Below are positions 49,301-61,102 of a stretch of DNA of 64,000 bases, one piece after another. A program made the position numbers and the translations under genes. This DNA comes from Allodiplogaster sudhausi. Lineage: Eukaryota; Nematoda; Chromadorea; Rhabditida; Diplogasteridae. Location: assembly GCA_945643635.1 (NCBI GenBank), contig CALZFC010000042.1, forward strand, positions 2,386,001 to 2,450,000, read 5' to 3'. Position 1 is the first letter of the stretch. The number at the start of each line of letters is the position of its first letter. The notes below the pieces were generated by a model. The model ran no database searches and was not told the origin of the DNA. It saw only the letters and a program-made list of their open reading frames with translations.

Positions 49301-50137
49301 TTTGGATTAGAAATTATATGAATGTAATTTCGTTGCTTAGGGCAGACAAGACGAGGAGCAAGTGGTGGATGAATCAGACACTTCACGAAGGCCAGTGCCA
49401 ACTCATAGAGCACGGTAATTTTTTTTATATATTTTCTGGAGTTGAGATCGTAAGTTTTTTTTCGCCTATCGCTTTTACCTTGACCATGGCTTAGGCGTTG
49501 CCTGAGATTTCCTGCTGAGCCTTCCCATTTGGATGTTGACCATCAGTCGCAACGTGTTCCCTTACCAAATCCACCTCGCTTACTCCGGAGAAGACATCTC
49601 GCTGGTTTGTCCTCACTTTTTTTCCGGAAACCCCGCTCTCTTTTGAAAATGTCTTGCCTCTGGCATTATAATTAGTTTTATCTTTGTCTTATAGTATTTT
49701 ACTTCTTTTCACGCAAGCAGCGCACGTGACCAGATTTATTTATTCATACATCAAATAATGATGTGACAAAATATAGAGTGAATCTGACAAATAAGTTAAG
49801 GCAGGTGAAAAGAAAGAAACACTTGATAAGAAATAATATGTATTGTAGCAGTTACATAAATTAGAGAAGAGGGAATGGGGAGGAAATGGGTAAGAGATTC
49901 ACAGTAAACAGGAGGAAAATGCAATTCATAATTTATTCAGATCAAGATTTGTTAGCTTTTGTAGAGATAGACAGATGATGGCTAAAGAGTCCACTCTCAT
50001 TCTCAGGTGAACTTCGGGCGGCGGCCAAGGAAGAACTAGAGAAGGAACAACTCGCACGCGGAAAAGAATTCGGAGTGGAAGAAGTCGGTGATGTCGACGT
50101 TACTGCAATGGAAAAGGCGAATGATGATTGTGATTAG
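46337..50137 (+). CDS. C2H2 zinc-finger protein, ~14 exons
   Basis: A likely DNA- or RNA-binding nuclear protein. Start ATG 46337 (MARKVTLEEIQ). The first finger is CPACSGTYKSLGSLRSHMCR ending LHP (about 46581-46660). Splicing at GAT|gttggt (about 46669) to 46775 joins a second finger, CPRFCGEHIVSYDDLIRHLM with ENH (about 46799-46950). Then come NWLETFSLHNGGMFVRRRGE (47099-47218) and SYGRVNSSHKMGANCPALIK (about 47400-47459), whose H-K-x-G-x-x-CPA pattern recalls FAR1/FLYWCH-type domains of transposase-derived factors. A basic stretch PRKRRRLSAEERVAASKQSR (about 47806) may be a nuclear signal. Later exons are helical and acidic: LVATAALTRAELALAENRHI (about 48835), RQDEEQVVDESDTSRR (49340), and AAAKEELEKEQLARGKEFGV (50006), ending at TAG 50137. 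Exons between 47940 and 48640 are less certain. Confidence 0.72.
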
Positions 50138-50772
50138 ACAATCTGCTTCAAGTAAGTTGTGTTTCGAAGAAATTGTAGATGTGATATAGTAGACCAGTCC
50201 TGTCATGTTTTACATGGTTGCTTTTTTGAATACTCACGGGTTTTCTTGGTTCATCATTCTATTTATAGTGTTATCTGCGATTGTTGATTTCGTTTTGCAT
50301 TTTAACGCATAAAATTCACATCTAGGAATGTTTCGTTGAAGTTTCACAGATGGCTAGTGTCTGAGAGGTGTCCTAGCAGTTAGAAAAAGATGTTGTTATA
50401 AATGACCGGATGAAATGGGTTCAGTTTGATTTAATTTGAATATACTGCTAAGTGTGTACATTGACGCGCGGAAGCTTAAAGAATGGATGAATGATTCTGA
50501 CTTCATTCCGAGATGTTTGCAGTGAAAGCTGAAAAGGTGTCTTGTGAATGGACTCGCGAACACATCAAAGGTGTAATTTAGAGGATTAGTTAATGTTAGG
50601 GGGCCTGAAGCAGACTTCTTCATCTTGAGCAGAGAACGGCTAATTGTAGGAGGGGCAGCACGCGGGTGCACACAAACTTTCAGTTCCTCGTTTGGAAACT
50701 CCCAACCCCCTCACAACCCCGCATTTGTCTTTTCTAAGAAACTCAAGACAACCAAGGTCTCTGCTGAGTTGA

Positions 50773-51010
50773 TCAGACGAAGAGTCGAGCTCCAGCTCCA
50801 TCGGGATATTCTTCTTTGAATTGAGACAGGCCAGCAATGGCCGGCCTTATCTCTGCCTCTGCGCACTCCTCTTTCTGCTGTGTTCTGCTCGCTCTCTCTG
50901 CTCTCTCCAATTCTACAGTAATCGCCCTCTGCAACCGATCGCCTAAACCCAAGCAGTCCTCCGCCATTTCGACGTCGACCTCCTCTTCCGGCGTCTGCAG
51001 ATGTCGCCTT
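50773..51010 (-). CDS. short acidic/helical protein or terminal exon
   Basis: A minus-strand frame from ATG 50967 reads MAEDCLGLGDRLQRAITVEL and then ERAERASRTQQKEECAEAEI, ending GAGARLFV at 50773. It extends upstream in frame (LQTPEEEVDVE) to an AG near 51010, so it may be a last exon. Purine-first codon bias supports this strand. The plus strand is also open here and would give a signal-peptide-like start at 50837, which I think is an antisense coincidence. Family not recognised. Confidence 0.4.
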
Positions 51011-51074
51011 GGACCAGAGAGATGTGGTTGGACTGAGTTGGATGAAGAGAAGTAGAGTAAGCCTCTCTGTTGAG

Positions 51075-52928
51075 TGTGTCTGGTTCCGTCTGTTCATCAT
51101 CCCCTCGGCGGCTTTCGCCATCTCGTCTCGGCCGTCTGTGTTGCGAACATCGTGAACTCCGCCCTTTACGCTCTTATTCTGCCGGTGAATTCTTTGAGGG
51201 AAATCATTTTTAATCTAGAGATTGCTCTCCATTGCTCTCCCGATTGTCCTCTTTTAAATCTGCCATTCTCTCTTGCCCTCTATCAGATTCCCTCTGCAGA
51301 TTTGTCATATGACCAGCCGAGGTATCATTGTGTTCGGCAGCAACACCTACCAATGGCCTGCCTTGACAGCCTTCTCCATCTCTTACGCCACCGTGGCTTT
51401 TCCCTATATTAAATTGCTCTTCATCGCATTCCAGTTCATCGCCCGTTATGGCCTCGTTTGCAGGTGAAAGGTGTTGTATGGAACGGTCTCTCTAACTGAC
51501 AGAAGATAAAAGGCACGAACAGAAGAAGAATGTTGTCAGCCTCAGTTGTTGGCAGGCCCCGTTGGTGTCGTCCCCTGCTAGACATCTTCAGCCAGTCGGA
51601 CTGGGCCTTGCTTGCCTCGATTGTCGCTTCTCTCTATGCAGCCTGCCAGACTGTCCTCTGTGTACTGACATTTCAGGTCTAACGATTGCTATTCTGGATC
51701 TAATATAAAGGCATTTCGTTGCAGCCCGACATGTACAGTCGTGAATATTTCACTCGAATTGTACGAATTCACTACGATCTGGACATTGTGATGAGTGGAT
51801 ATCTCGCCGGCCTGATTCGAGTACCACTTTATTCCGTTATCCTGAGCGTACATAATTGAAAAAAGTATTTTTACATTAAAACTTTTATTTTCCCTAAAAT
51901 TTCAGTACCCGACTGATTCGCCGAGAGCTGGAAACTGGAACATTGATTACCTCATCGGCTTCGTCGGATCCATTCTGGTATTCCTCACAGCATTTTTTTT
52001 TCCTTTCACAATATGCAACAGGTAGTATTTATCCTTATATGGCCTTATTCAGATCGGCAGCATCACGATCTCCGCTTGCTCAGCGTGTGCTTCTCGTCTC
52101 TCAGATGCAATCATGCGGACTTCTCGGCCGAATCGAGTCCGCTTCGAGTCCGCGATGCTGCGGGCAATGATCGCCCAGGTATCATTTCTGCCATTCGATC
52201 AGCTGTCCTTATTAGAAGTGGAATGGAGAGACTGTACCACTTCGTCGATTGAACTTGCAGCTGTTCACTGCGGTTTGTCTCACTACCTTTCCGCAAGGAG
52301 TCATGCTACTCATCCCCATCCTTGGTTTACTACTTTCGATATTTTCCAAAATTTTTTTAGCCCTGCACTTCTTCTGAATCCGCGTATGCACATATGTTTG
52401 TATGTACGGCTCTATTCAAGTGCAGGCTTCGTAACGAATTATAGTTGTCATATATGTAGTTTCTGCTCATCGAACAGAAAGAATTAAATTGAGTGAGCTG
52501 TCGCTTTCAGCAGCAATGACCACGACCAAGAAACTTCTAAAGCCTTCTTAAATTTGTTTGGGATGCTTTAATTTCTGTGAGAAGCCTACAAATTGGTCGG
52601 AAGCCTATAATTTAACAGGGCGTCATTTTCTGCCATGAGACGCCCATAATTCAGCTTGACGTCTTTATTTTCCATGAAGCGCCTGTATTTCGTTGGGACG
52701 CCTGCACTGGAATGGAGCTGTACATACATACATATCTGTATGTAGGATGTGACTATCTCTTCAACTGCAGGAATCAATTTCGAGTACGGAGGCACGGCGT
52801 TCTTCCTGACAGCAGCCCTGTTCCCAGTGGTCCAACCTCTTCTCATTCTGCTCCTCATGCCTGGAATTCGTCCTCCAATTCTTCGTAGCTGGCGTATCAC
52901 ACGATTTTTACTAATAAAAAATATCTAA
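51075..52928 (+). CDS. nematode-type serpentine chemoreceptor (7TM GPCR)
   Basis: Exons join in phase and encode about six hydrophobic segments: SAVCVANIVNSALYALILP (51125-51183), TAFSISYATVAFPYIKLLFI (51301-51470), DWALLASIVASLYAACQTVL (about 51535-51680), a loop exon MYSREYFTRIVRIHYDLDIV (51726 on), LIGFVGSILIGSITISAC (51906 and 52052 on), AMIAQLFTAVCLTTFPQGVM with LLIPILG (about 52160 and 52262 on), and the last exon (52772-52928) FFLTAALFPVVQPLLILLLM. The Q-x-x-x-x-x-x-x-x-x-P pattern before TM6 and the final P-L-L-I-L-L-L-x-P-G-I-R match Str/Srh-type receptors. The start and TM1 were not found, so the gene may be 5' incomplete. In nematodes such receptors sense odours or pheromones; the ligand is unknown. 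Confidence 0.7.
52560..52715 (+). repeat. degenerate short tandem repeat in chemoreceptor intron
   Basis: Variants of GACGCCTGTAATTTCGTTGG recur about every 20-40 bp: AAGCCTACAAATTGGTCGG, AAGCCTATAATTTAACAGGG, GACGCCCATAATTCAGCTTG, GACGTCTTTATTTTCCATG, AGCGCCTGTATTTCGTTGGG. The copies share ATGA or TTGG borders. Non-coding. Confidence 0.6.
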
Positions 52929-54499
52929 TTCTTTAAACATGTGACTAAAAATGATACGTACATACATACGTCTTCCGCTTCCTGCAATGAGAAGCGTGCA
53001 ACTTTTTCATGATAAACGTTTTCTTGTACATACAAGCATACATATTTATGTACATACATACATATGTATGTGCACACTGAGCTATAATCTGTTAAAATAA
53101 ATGCTATTTCCCGACTGTGATGAGCCAGAAACGGATATCTGAATCAGAGTCTGGTTCAGAAATATGTATATTCATATTGATGATATCCCCAAAGTATGTA
53201 TATATACTCTCTTTTCCAGCGCTGAAAAGAAGGAATATATGATTGGTTTTTGCGCGAATGAGCATTCATTTGCTTTGCGCACTCTTATCAGTTTAGGAAG
53301 TTTCCATTGAAGCGGGCGTTTCACTTCAAAACAGAATATGCATGAATCAACGTCGTCACTTGAATTCTCCCTTCTCTTATGCTGCTTTAAAGACGCGTGT
53401 TTGAAATTACTTTTAGTTATTTGATCTAACACCATTTTGCATTCCTCAGTTCATTACTGCGATTTGCTTTCTCAAGATTAGAACTGAAGACACGTTTTAC
53501 ATTTAGATGACCGCTATGCTGGCTCTTAATCGCTTCACACGTCTGCTCTCTAAGCCAATCGAGGAATGGGTCTTCTCACCTACGAGGGTCTGATATTTCA
53601 TGACATTACAAAGGGTTGTGTCCATAATTCGTTTTATATTGACGGAAATAGTAGTGAACTCCTTTTTGCATATTGAGAGGGAGCAAAATCCTTTGATCAT
53701 TAATCTTTCTTACCCAACTAATGGATAAGAAAGAATAAGGACGTTCTTCTCCTGTCCCAGTCTACGCGAGCATCCTCACTGAGGACATTAATATCCGTTC
53801 GAAATGACAAGCTTACGAACGGGTTGAGGATACAATGGCGCTCTGCCATGGAATGACCTTTTCTTTGTGCGGATGACGCGTGTTGTCCATAGGTTGTTAT
53901 TAAGCCGCTCTCAATCCCACCCACTCTTCCCTTTATCCTCTATTCGTATGAATAGGATGAATGCAATTTCCTTCAATGAACTGCCAGATGGCTCTCATAA
54001 CTAGAATATTAACAAGGCTTACGTAGTATTTGTTCAGATCTACTTGTATTTTAAGATTACTGAAAACACGAGGACATGAGGATACCCGATGGTGAGAATG
54101 AGAGACGACAGTCAATCAGAGAATTCGATAGAGATGTGAAAGGGAAGGTCGATCGCAAGGCGAAAAAGATGAGAATTAGTTTTTTGAACCTTTGATCTGT
54201 AAGGTTAGTATTAAGGCATCCATACATTATGTGTCTTTGCTGTGATGACTATGAATGCACTAGCGAAGTAGGAGTCACCACTTCATTTATCTCTAGACTG
54301 TTTAGACCACAATGTAACTAGACTGGATGGGATCGTGTGCTGTTTAGCGAACTCCGTCCCCACTGCTGTTTCTCTTGTTGTTAACCCCTGGTCGATTGAT
54401 CCGTTTCGATAAATCATATTCATGAGGCAATCACTGCTATTCGCCTTGTGAAGTATCAAAGAGAAAGAAATGGAAAGTAAAGAGTGCGCCACATTCGCT

Positions 54500-54500
54500 T

Positions 54501-54556
<56 letters not shown>
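54500..54556. repeat. (CT)n simple repeat
   Basis: About 56 bp of nearly pure CT. Confidence 0.92.
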
Positions 54557-54959
54557 GTTCCGCTTGAATAAGTACATGGAATCGGCAGATTGATTACCAA
54601 TATATTCAATTCATTTCTGAACATGACCAATCTGTTATTGAATAATCATTTTCAACAAATTTTTTCATTGCTATCTTCTCACAATCAGCATGAATAACAA
54701 TAATTCTGGCGTACATTTGATTTCCATGTTCGATGGCGTTGTCTCATTGTTATTACAATAATTGTTCTAAACAGCTTATTCTGAGTAGCAGTTGTGGCTG
54801 ATCCTTGTTGAATTTCACTCTTGTTCTCCTCGACTTTTTTTGGAGAGGCAGCATCCCCTTCTTTATATCACGTTCTTGAGTGCAGCTTCCAGGAAATGTT
54901 TGCTTAAGATCTCACTAGAATAAGGTTGAGCCGTTCTCTCTCAGATGGTGGTGACCACT

Positions 54960-55070
54960 GGAGAAAGTTTCAGGAGAGGGAAAGATGGAGAGAGTGAGGA
55001 TAGGGACAGAAAGGGACAGTGAGAGAGAAAGAGAGAGAGACAGGGACAGAAAGAGAGAGAGAGAGAGAAA
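54960..55070. repeat. (GA)n simple repeat
   Basis: GA with GGGACA and AAAG interruptions, about 400 bp downstream of the CT tract at 54500. Confidence 0.85.
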
Positions 55071-55845
55071 AAAAAGCAAAAGAGAAAATGGGAATACCAG
55101 AGACGGATTGGTGTAAATAAATGCGCGTCTTGATGGCGAGTTGTGGGTGGAACAACAAAAAAGGAAGAATGTCTTATCAGTGTTCTCGTGAGGAGCCAGA
55201 TTGCTGCATCTCCGTCATTCTTCATTCTCATGAAAGCGGTCGCTTTGTGTCAAAACTTTTCCCATCTCTTTTTCATCTTTCTTGTGTACTTTCTTGACGA
55301 GTGAACTTCTTCTTCCTTCTCGTCTTTCGGTTTTCCCGAGCGAAATCAAACTTTCTAAATCTATTTACTAGCAAGTGGCCTGTATTTACGCTTTCTGGAA
55401 GAATTCACTATCCGCATGGACAATTTGTTCAGTAATTTCATCGCTTCCCTCTAAATCGCTCTTATTTGCCAGTGTGGGAACATGATGAAAATCAGCAAAT
55501 CCTATTGAATAGCCGCTTTAGTGATCTTGTCTCGTAATTACAACTAAAAGCAATATACATGCATATATAATATGTATATTGTTTTACGTTTAATCACGTT
55601 CGAAAGCGTTTTCTATTAGCTCTTCTGATGCAACTCTTCGCTTTGATACCTTTCAATGCAAAAAAAAGCAGAGAATTTAATCCGGTGATGAATTTAGAGT
55701 GCTCCCCCATGAGTTTCCTTCACTCACTTTCAAATTGTTTACTGCGTTAATGGAAAGTGGAACGGCTTTCTTTCTTTTGACCTTTCACCAATGCTGCCCA
55801 ACCCTTCCGCCCTCATTTAATCTAATCTACTTTCATCCCTTGTAG

Positions 55846-58800
55846 ATGACATCGAAACCTGAGTTGTCTGTTAGCGAGGAATCACCTTCTCCTCCTTCGG
55901 AAGGCCGACGGAGTGTGCTCCGCCTCATTCTCCGTGATCTCCGCATCTTCGCCCCTTCCCTTGTTTTCTTCCTCGCTCCACTTCTTCTCTCCCCCTTGCA
56001 GTTTACTCGGGACAGGTTCGTTATCGTAACCAATACAAAGATGAAAGTCATACACTATCTCTCTCTACTTTTCCTCCCTTTTCTTCACTGATTCCAGCCT
56101 GGCAAATGCGCCTTCGTGATCCTGCTGATGTCCGCGTTCTGGCTGGCCGAAGTCGCTCCCCTTGGCATCGTCTCTCTTCTTCCTCTCATATTCTTCCCTC
56201 TTCTCTCCATCATGCCAATCAAGGCTACCGCTCTCACTTACATGAGTGTTCGGGGATTTTCTTTCTCCTTCTTTCTCGCTCGCTCTCTCTCTCTCTCCCT
56301 GTTCTCTCTCTGCAGGACACGACAGTGATGCTGATGAGTTCCCTGTTGGTGTCTCTGGCGGTGGAGGAGAGCGGCCTCCACCGCCGCTGCGCCCTCCGCA
56401 TGCTGCGAGTGGTCGGCGCTCGTCCTCATATGTCAGTTTCACTCTTTCATTCTTCTTCTTCCATTACCTTGTCCCTTCTGTTCAGGCTCTTGGCCGGCTT
56501 CATGATGGTCACCGCCTTCATGTCAGCATTCTTCCATTCTGATCTACCTTTATTGATTGACGGAAGAAGTGATTCTCTGCTCTGTCAGGTCATTGTGGCT
56601 GTCGGACACGGCGACGGCTGCTCTGATGGTGCCGATCGCCTCGGCTCTGCTCGAGTCTGTCATGGCGGGCCGACTGCGCGGTCACAAGAAGTCAGTTCTG
56701 CCGTATGGTGATCTTCACTTCTATACCAAAGAGCTGTAACATACATATATAGTATATTTTGATAGCAGATCAGATGACATGGAACTAGCGCAGAGCGATG
56801 GCGAGGGAGAGAAGGAGATAGAGAGAAGAAGTTGTTCGTTCGACTTCTCCCTCCTCTCTCCCCGTGACTTGGCCATCTCCAAGTGTGTCATGATCACTAT
56901 CGCCCATGCGAGTCTCATCGGTCAGACTATCATTTCTCTCTTATGGTTTAACTGGTGAATTGTCGGTGAAGTATGCGATTTTTATCTTTCCCATTTTATC
57001 TTTCCCATTAACAGGTGGAACGGGAATGATCAACGCAACTGGGCCGAATCTTGTGCTCAGGCAGCAAATGCAAGAGTGAGTTCTTCACTCATTCGATGAA
57101 CAATATAATACCACTTTATTGATCCATGCAGTAAATGCAATTATAAAATATTCTTGAGGCACATCGAGGGCGCGAGCATCAGCTACTTTGAATGGGCGCG
57201 CTTCGCCATTCCTCCGCTCCCTTTCTACATGTTTGCATCGTGGTTCCTCGTTCAGGTCGTGCTTGAGATTAAGAATAGATTTTTCAGCTTTTCTAAACAT
57301 ATTTTCGTTATTGTTTGAAAAGATTTATTTTGGAAGATTTATGCATGGATCTATTTTATTTACTAATCATGTCTCGCAGCTGCAATTCCTTGGCCCGCGG
57401 CATCTCCTTTCCATCTTTCGCAAGTCGACGGAAGCAGAGAGAAAGGAGGAGCTTATCGTGCAGGAGACCGTTCGACGGGAGTACCAGCGGCTGGGGCCAA
57501 TGTCGTTAGTTTCCTTTTTTAAGAAACACTTCAAACTACTTTCATAAAGAGGGAATGATCTTTCGCTTACAATAGACTTTGTATGTAATTCGCCTAAGAA
57601 TTGTTGTGCCTAAAGATGGGCGGAGATGTCGACTCTCTCTTGGTTTCTGCTGCTGATTCTGCTTTGGCTCACCAGCAAACCGGACTTTGTTCCGGGATGG
57701 ACTGTGTTCTTTCCTCGGTTCGCTATTTTGTTCTGTTTTCTAAATGAGATCACTCTGTATGTACATATGTATGTATGTATAGTTCAATATAAAGAAAGAT
57801 TATATTATTTGTAGAGGAATGGTCAGCGACTCTGTGCCCGCAATGCTCATTTCCTTCATTCTCTTCACCTTTCCACGATGTCCACCCGACTTCTTCTTCC
57901 TGAGAAATGGTCTTTCTATAAATCAATTTGTTTCTGAGTGTTAAACTCCAATTTGTAGATCGTGATAGGCCCTCTCGTCGATCGAGTTCTCTCCTCTCTT
58001 GGGATGTTGTGCAAAAACGATTTTCCTGGTTGGTGCTGAAGGCACGTTTGATATATCCATTCATTCATATGTACATACAGTCCCGCCCAGGATCTTGGTA
58101 CTAAGGAGGGATCGGATGCATCGGAGGGATCCAAATGCATCCTCGCTAATAACAATTGTCCTAGGAAAGACTAAAATATTTTAAATGGTACATTAGTTTG
58201 CTCATTGAGAACGGATGCTACTGTTAAAAAATCGATAATTTCTTATCATTTGATAAGAAGTTATCAGTTTTTGCCTATAAAAATTTCATTTTAAATATTT
58301 TTCAAAGAAATTTTTCCTGTACCATTATTTTGTCTCTACGCACATCCCCAAATAATAATATAAGAGATTTTATCATTGTTAACCGAAATCGTTAAATCAG
58401 ACCTTATCACATATGTTCATGTTATGTGAAGATTCGCCTTACGATGCTGAAGCTAAATATGAAAACAGTTTTCAAAACAAAGCATCCGTTGACGATATAT
58501 TCCTGATTGTGTTTACTTGCATTATTTATTGAGAAAGAACAGGGCAGGGAGGCCTCGCAGGCCGAGGGGGCGGAGCCTAACCCTTTTTTTCTCTGCCTGT
58601 GCTATTTCGCTACCTCAAACTTGGGTAGTCATCTGGGCCCAAACGGGCCCAATGGGCCCATTTGGGCCCAGTCGCTGGGCCGAAATGGGCCCAGGGCCCA
58701 AATGGGCCCATTTTCATATCTCGTTTCCTAGAGATGCTGGAAATCGGTCTTCGCGATGGAAAGATGCCTCTCTCGTTGCCTGTCGCTGTGCTATTAGAAC

Positions 58801-61102
58801 AAGATTATAGGTAAAAGCATTGATTTAATGAAGAAATATTTGAAAACAAATGTAAAGCGTAGAAGAGGGAATATGTGATTATGAATACTTTAGCTGTGTG
58901 TGTTCTGCTGATCTCTGCGGTCAATTAGAGGTATAAACCATGAGTCTACGGTAACTCTGAGCAGAGTTACACCTCAAACTATAAAAATACCTCAAACTTG
59001 GGTAATTAAACCGAGTGAGTTGCACGGTTGGTAACTCACTCGGTAAAAGTTACACCTATGTCGGGCGGGGTTTGAAAAAAGTCGAAAAAAAAAATGAAGT
59101 CCGGGAAAATGTTACGAAACCATCAGATTGGCTCATCAAATATGCATGATAATTATTATAACCCTGATCTTAATCGTGCTGTATTAAACGCCGAATTTTA
59201 CCTGAAGAACTGGGGTGCATACGATTTTTTTCCGAAAATAGCAATGACAAAGTTTTCAAAAATTTATTACTCCGAAATAAGCCAACATTGTACTTAGACA
59301 CTATTATCCAGATATATTGCGCGGAAAATGCTTAATTGTGATGTTTAAATCGACTCCATTTTGCGGAAAAAAATTCGGTTTAAATCACCCATTAACTACT
59401 ATTGGGTAATTAAACCGAACGCGAAAATCGTGCGCGACAAAATTTTAAGATTCAATACGAGTGCAGCAACCTAGATTTGAATAAATCATACCGGGCTAAC
59501 ATTGAGAGAAAGACAAAGACAATGGGGAATCCTGAAGAAAATCATACAAAGTAAACACAATTAAAAATTTATCGTCAACGGATGCTTTGTTTTGAAAACG
59601 GCTTTTATATTTTGCATCAATATCGTAAGGCGAATCTTCACATAACATGAACATGTGTGATAAGGTCTCATTTAACGATTTCGGTTAACAATGATAAAAT
59701 CTCTTATATTATTATATGGGGATGTGCGTAGAGACAAAATAATGGTACAGGAAAAATTTCTTTGAAAAATATTAAAAATGAAATTTTTTATAGGCAAAAA
59801 CTGATAACTTCTTATCAAATGATAAGAAATTATCGATTTTTTAACAGTAGCATCCGTTCTCTATGAGCAAACTAATGTACCATTTAAAATATTTTAGTCT
59901 TTCCTAGGACAATTGTTATTAGCGAGGATGCATTTGGATCCCTCCGATGCATCCGATCCCTCCTTAGTACCAAGATCCTGGGCGGGACTGTACCTGCATA
60001 GAATAGCACCAAATTACTGAATTGTGAAAAATGAAACTTGCAGGTCAATAGTCCTTCTAGTCGGTTCAAGTACGACGATTTCATCAGGGATAAAGGTGGA
60101 CAAGCTCTTGTTAGTGCTCCGTGCAATCGTAGACTATTTTCGTTTTCAGAATTCGGGACTGGCAGACCAGATCGTCGACTGGATGAAACACTTTATGGAA
60201 GGCCTGAGTCCGGTTATCATTCAGGTACGCGAGTAACATACGAAATAGATAATTGACTTTATCACCAGCAGGCAGTAGAAGGCCCTTTTGATTGGACTAG
60301 TTCATAATTTCCATTTTGCATGTCAAATTCATTTAGTCTCTACAAGAGATTTTGAAATTTGCAATTAAATGAAGTAATTATAAATGACAACTAATGAGAA
60401 ATAGAGTAGTAGTGATTGTGTGAGTGGACAGGCTCTCGTGATCGTGCTGACGGTGTGCGTGACTGAGTTCTCTTCGAATGTCTCCACTGCTTCCGTCTTC
60501 GCTCCTATCGCACTCCAATTTGTTCGCTCTCTTACTCATCTCTGCACTTTTTCATCGTCTCTTGGCTTCCATCTCTTTAAATATTTACTTAAGCTTTTCA
60601 ATGTTCTTTTTATGAAAGCTGTTCAGGCCAGTGACATTGGCCTTCATCCTCTGTACCTCGCTCTTCCCGTCGCAATCTCGTGTTCCTTCTCTTTCATGCT
60701 ACCAATGGCTACCCCTCCGAACGCAATTGTTTATGGAACGAAGACGATGACGATGACAGAAATGGTTAACATTCTATTGTTACTTTCTATTTGTTTGTTG
60801 ACAGTTGAGTTACTCATTTAATTTTTGTATGGTGTAGAATCCAATCGAAACTTTTGAATCCAAGCATCCAAGCAAACGAGTAACAAATGTATCACGTAGG
60901 GTTAAATCGCTTTTTCCACCATATATTATTCTAAGTTAAATAAATTCTCTTAAATTTTTTAAAAAATTATAAAATTATTTTTCAGGCTTCATGCGGCATC
61001 CTAGTTAACGTTGCGTGCATGTTAATCACCTTGTTGAACATGAACACCTGGACGTATTGGCTCTTTGGCATGAGCGATTCTTCACGTTTCATATACCGGT
61101 AA
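55846..61102 (+). CDS. SLC13-family sodium/di- or tricarboxylate cotransporter (NAC/INDY-like), 17 exons
   Basis: A plasma-membrane symporter importing Krebs-cycle acids or sulfate with Na+. Exons: 55846-56019, 56098-56247, 56316-56431, 56486-56521, 56589-56690, 56766-56920, 57015-57075, 57159-57255, 57380-57504, 57616-57717, 57815-57909, 57959-58045, 60052-60095, 60150-60224, 60432-60521, 60627-60764, 60986-61102; all join in phase. Family marks: CAFVILLMSAFWLAEVAPLG (exon 2), SLAVEESGLHRRCALRML (exon 3), the first Na+-site motif SLWLSDTATAALMVPI (exons 4-5), GGTGMINATGPNLVL (exon 7), the second Na+-site region TEFSSNVSTASVFAPI (exon 15), and HPLYLALPVAISCSFSFMLP with MATPPNAIVYG (exon 16). 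In the first motif the usual Asn before Thr is Asp, as the sequence reads SDTAT. In exon 13, where many members have a Gly-rich segment, the sequence reads LLVGSSTTISSG. The C-terminus is short. Intron 12 carries a 1.9-kb foldback element. The last codons could instead be a donor (CG|GTAAGT). Confidence 0.92.
58078..59990. mobile_element. foldback/MITE-like element with ~430-bp inverted repeats in SLC13 intron 12
   Basis: The left arm (58078 to about 58505) returns as its reverse complement at about 59565-59990. Termini read CAGTCCCGCCCAGGATCTTG, flanked by TA on both sides (58076-58077 and 59991-59992). The termini resemble those of the element at 17722 (shared CAGTnCCGyCCA), suggesting a related Tc1/mariner-type family, though the arms otherwise differ. 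The ~1.05-kb centre has no transposase; it holds a GGGCCC cluster, perfect hairpins and short direct repeats. Removing the element leaves a 93-bp intron, typical for this window. A 67-codon frame at 59094-59297 in the centre has no recognised family. Confidence 0.9.
58635..58709. repeat. cluster of seven GGGCCC palindromes
   Basis: GGGCCC occurs at 58635, 58645, 58654, 58664, 58687, 58694 and 58704, separated by AAAC, AAT, AT(T)TT and similar spacers, with two further near-matches. It lies in the centre of the foldback element. Confidence 0.9.

Larger units (their letters stand above)
53000..55840. other. intergenic stretch, no supported gene
   Basis: No exon chain was found. Contents are TACATA/TATGTA microsatellite (53030-53080), a pure CT tract (54500-54556) and a GA tract (54960-55070). 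The frame pairs near 53170-54110 lack family patterns on either strand. Confidence 0.45.

Noticed and set aside
50837..51055. Plus-strand ORF with a signal-peptide-like start
   Set aside because: The minus-strand frame of the same segment has stronger coding bias. The hydrophobic N-terminus is likely the antisense of a Glu/Arg/Ala-rich helix.
59094..59297. 67-codon ORF in the centre of the second foldback element as a transposase
   Set aside because: Too short, no DDE/DDD pattern and no helix-turn-helix pattern; open by chance in AT-rich DNA.
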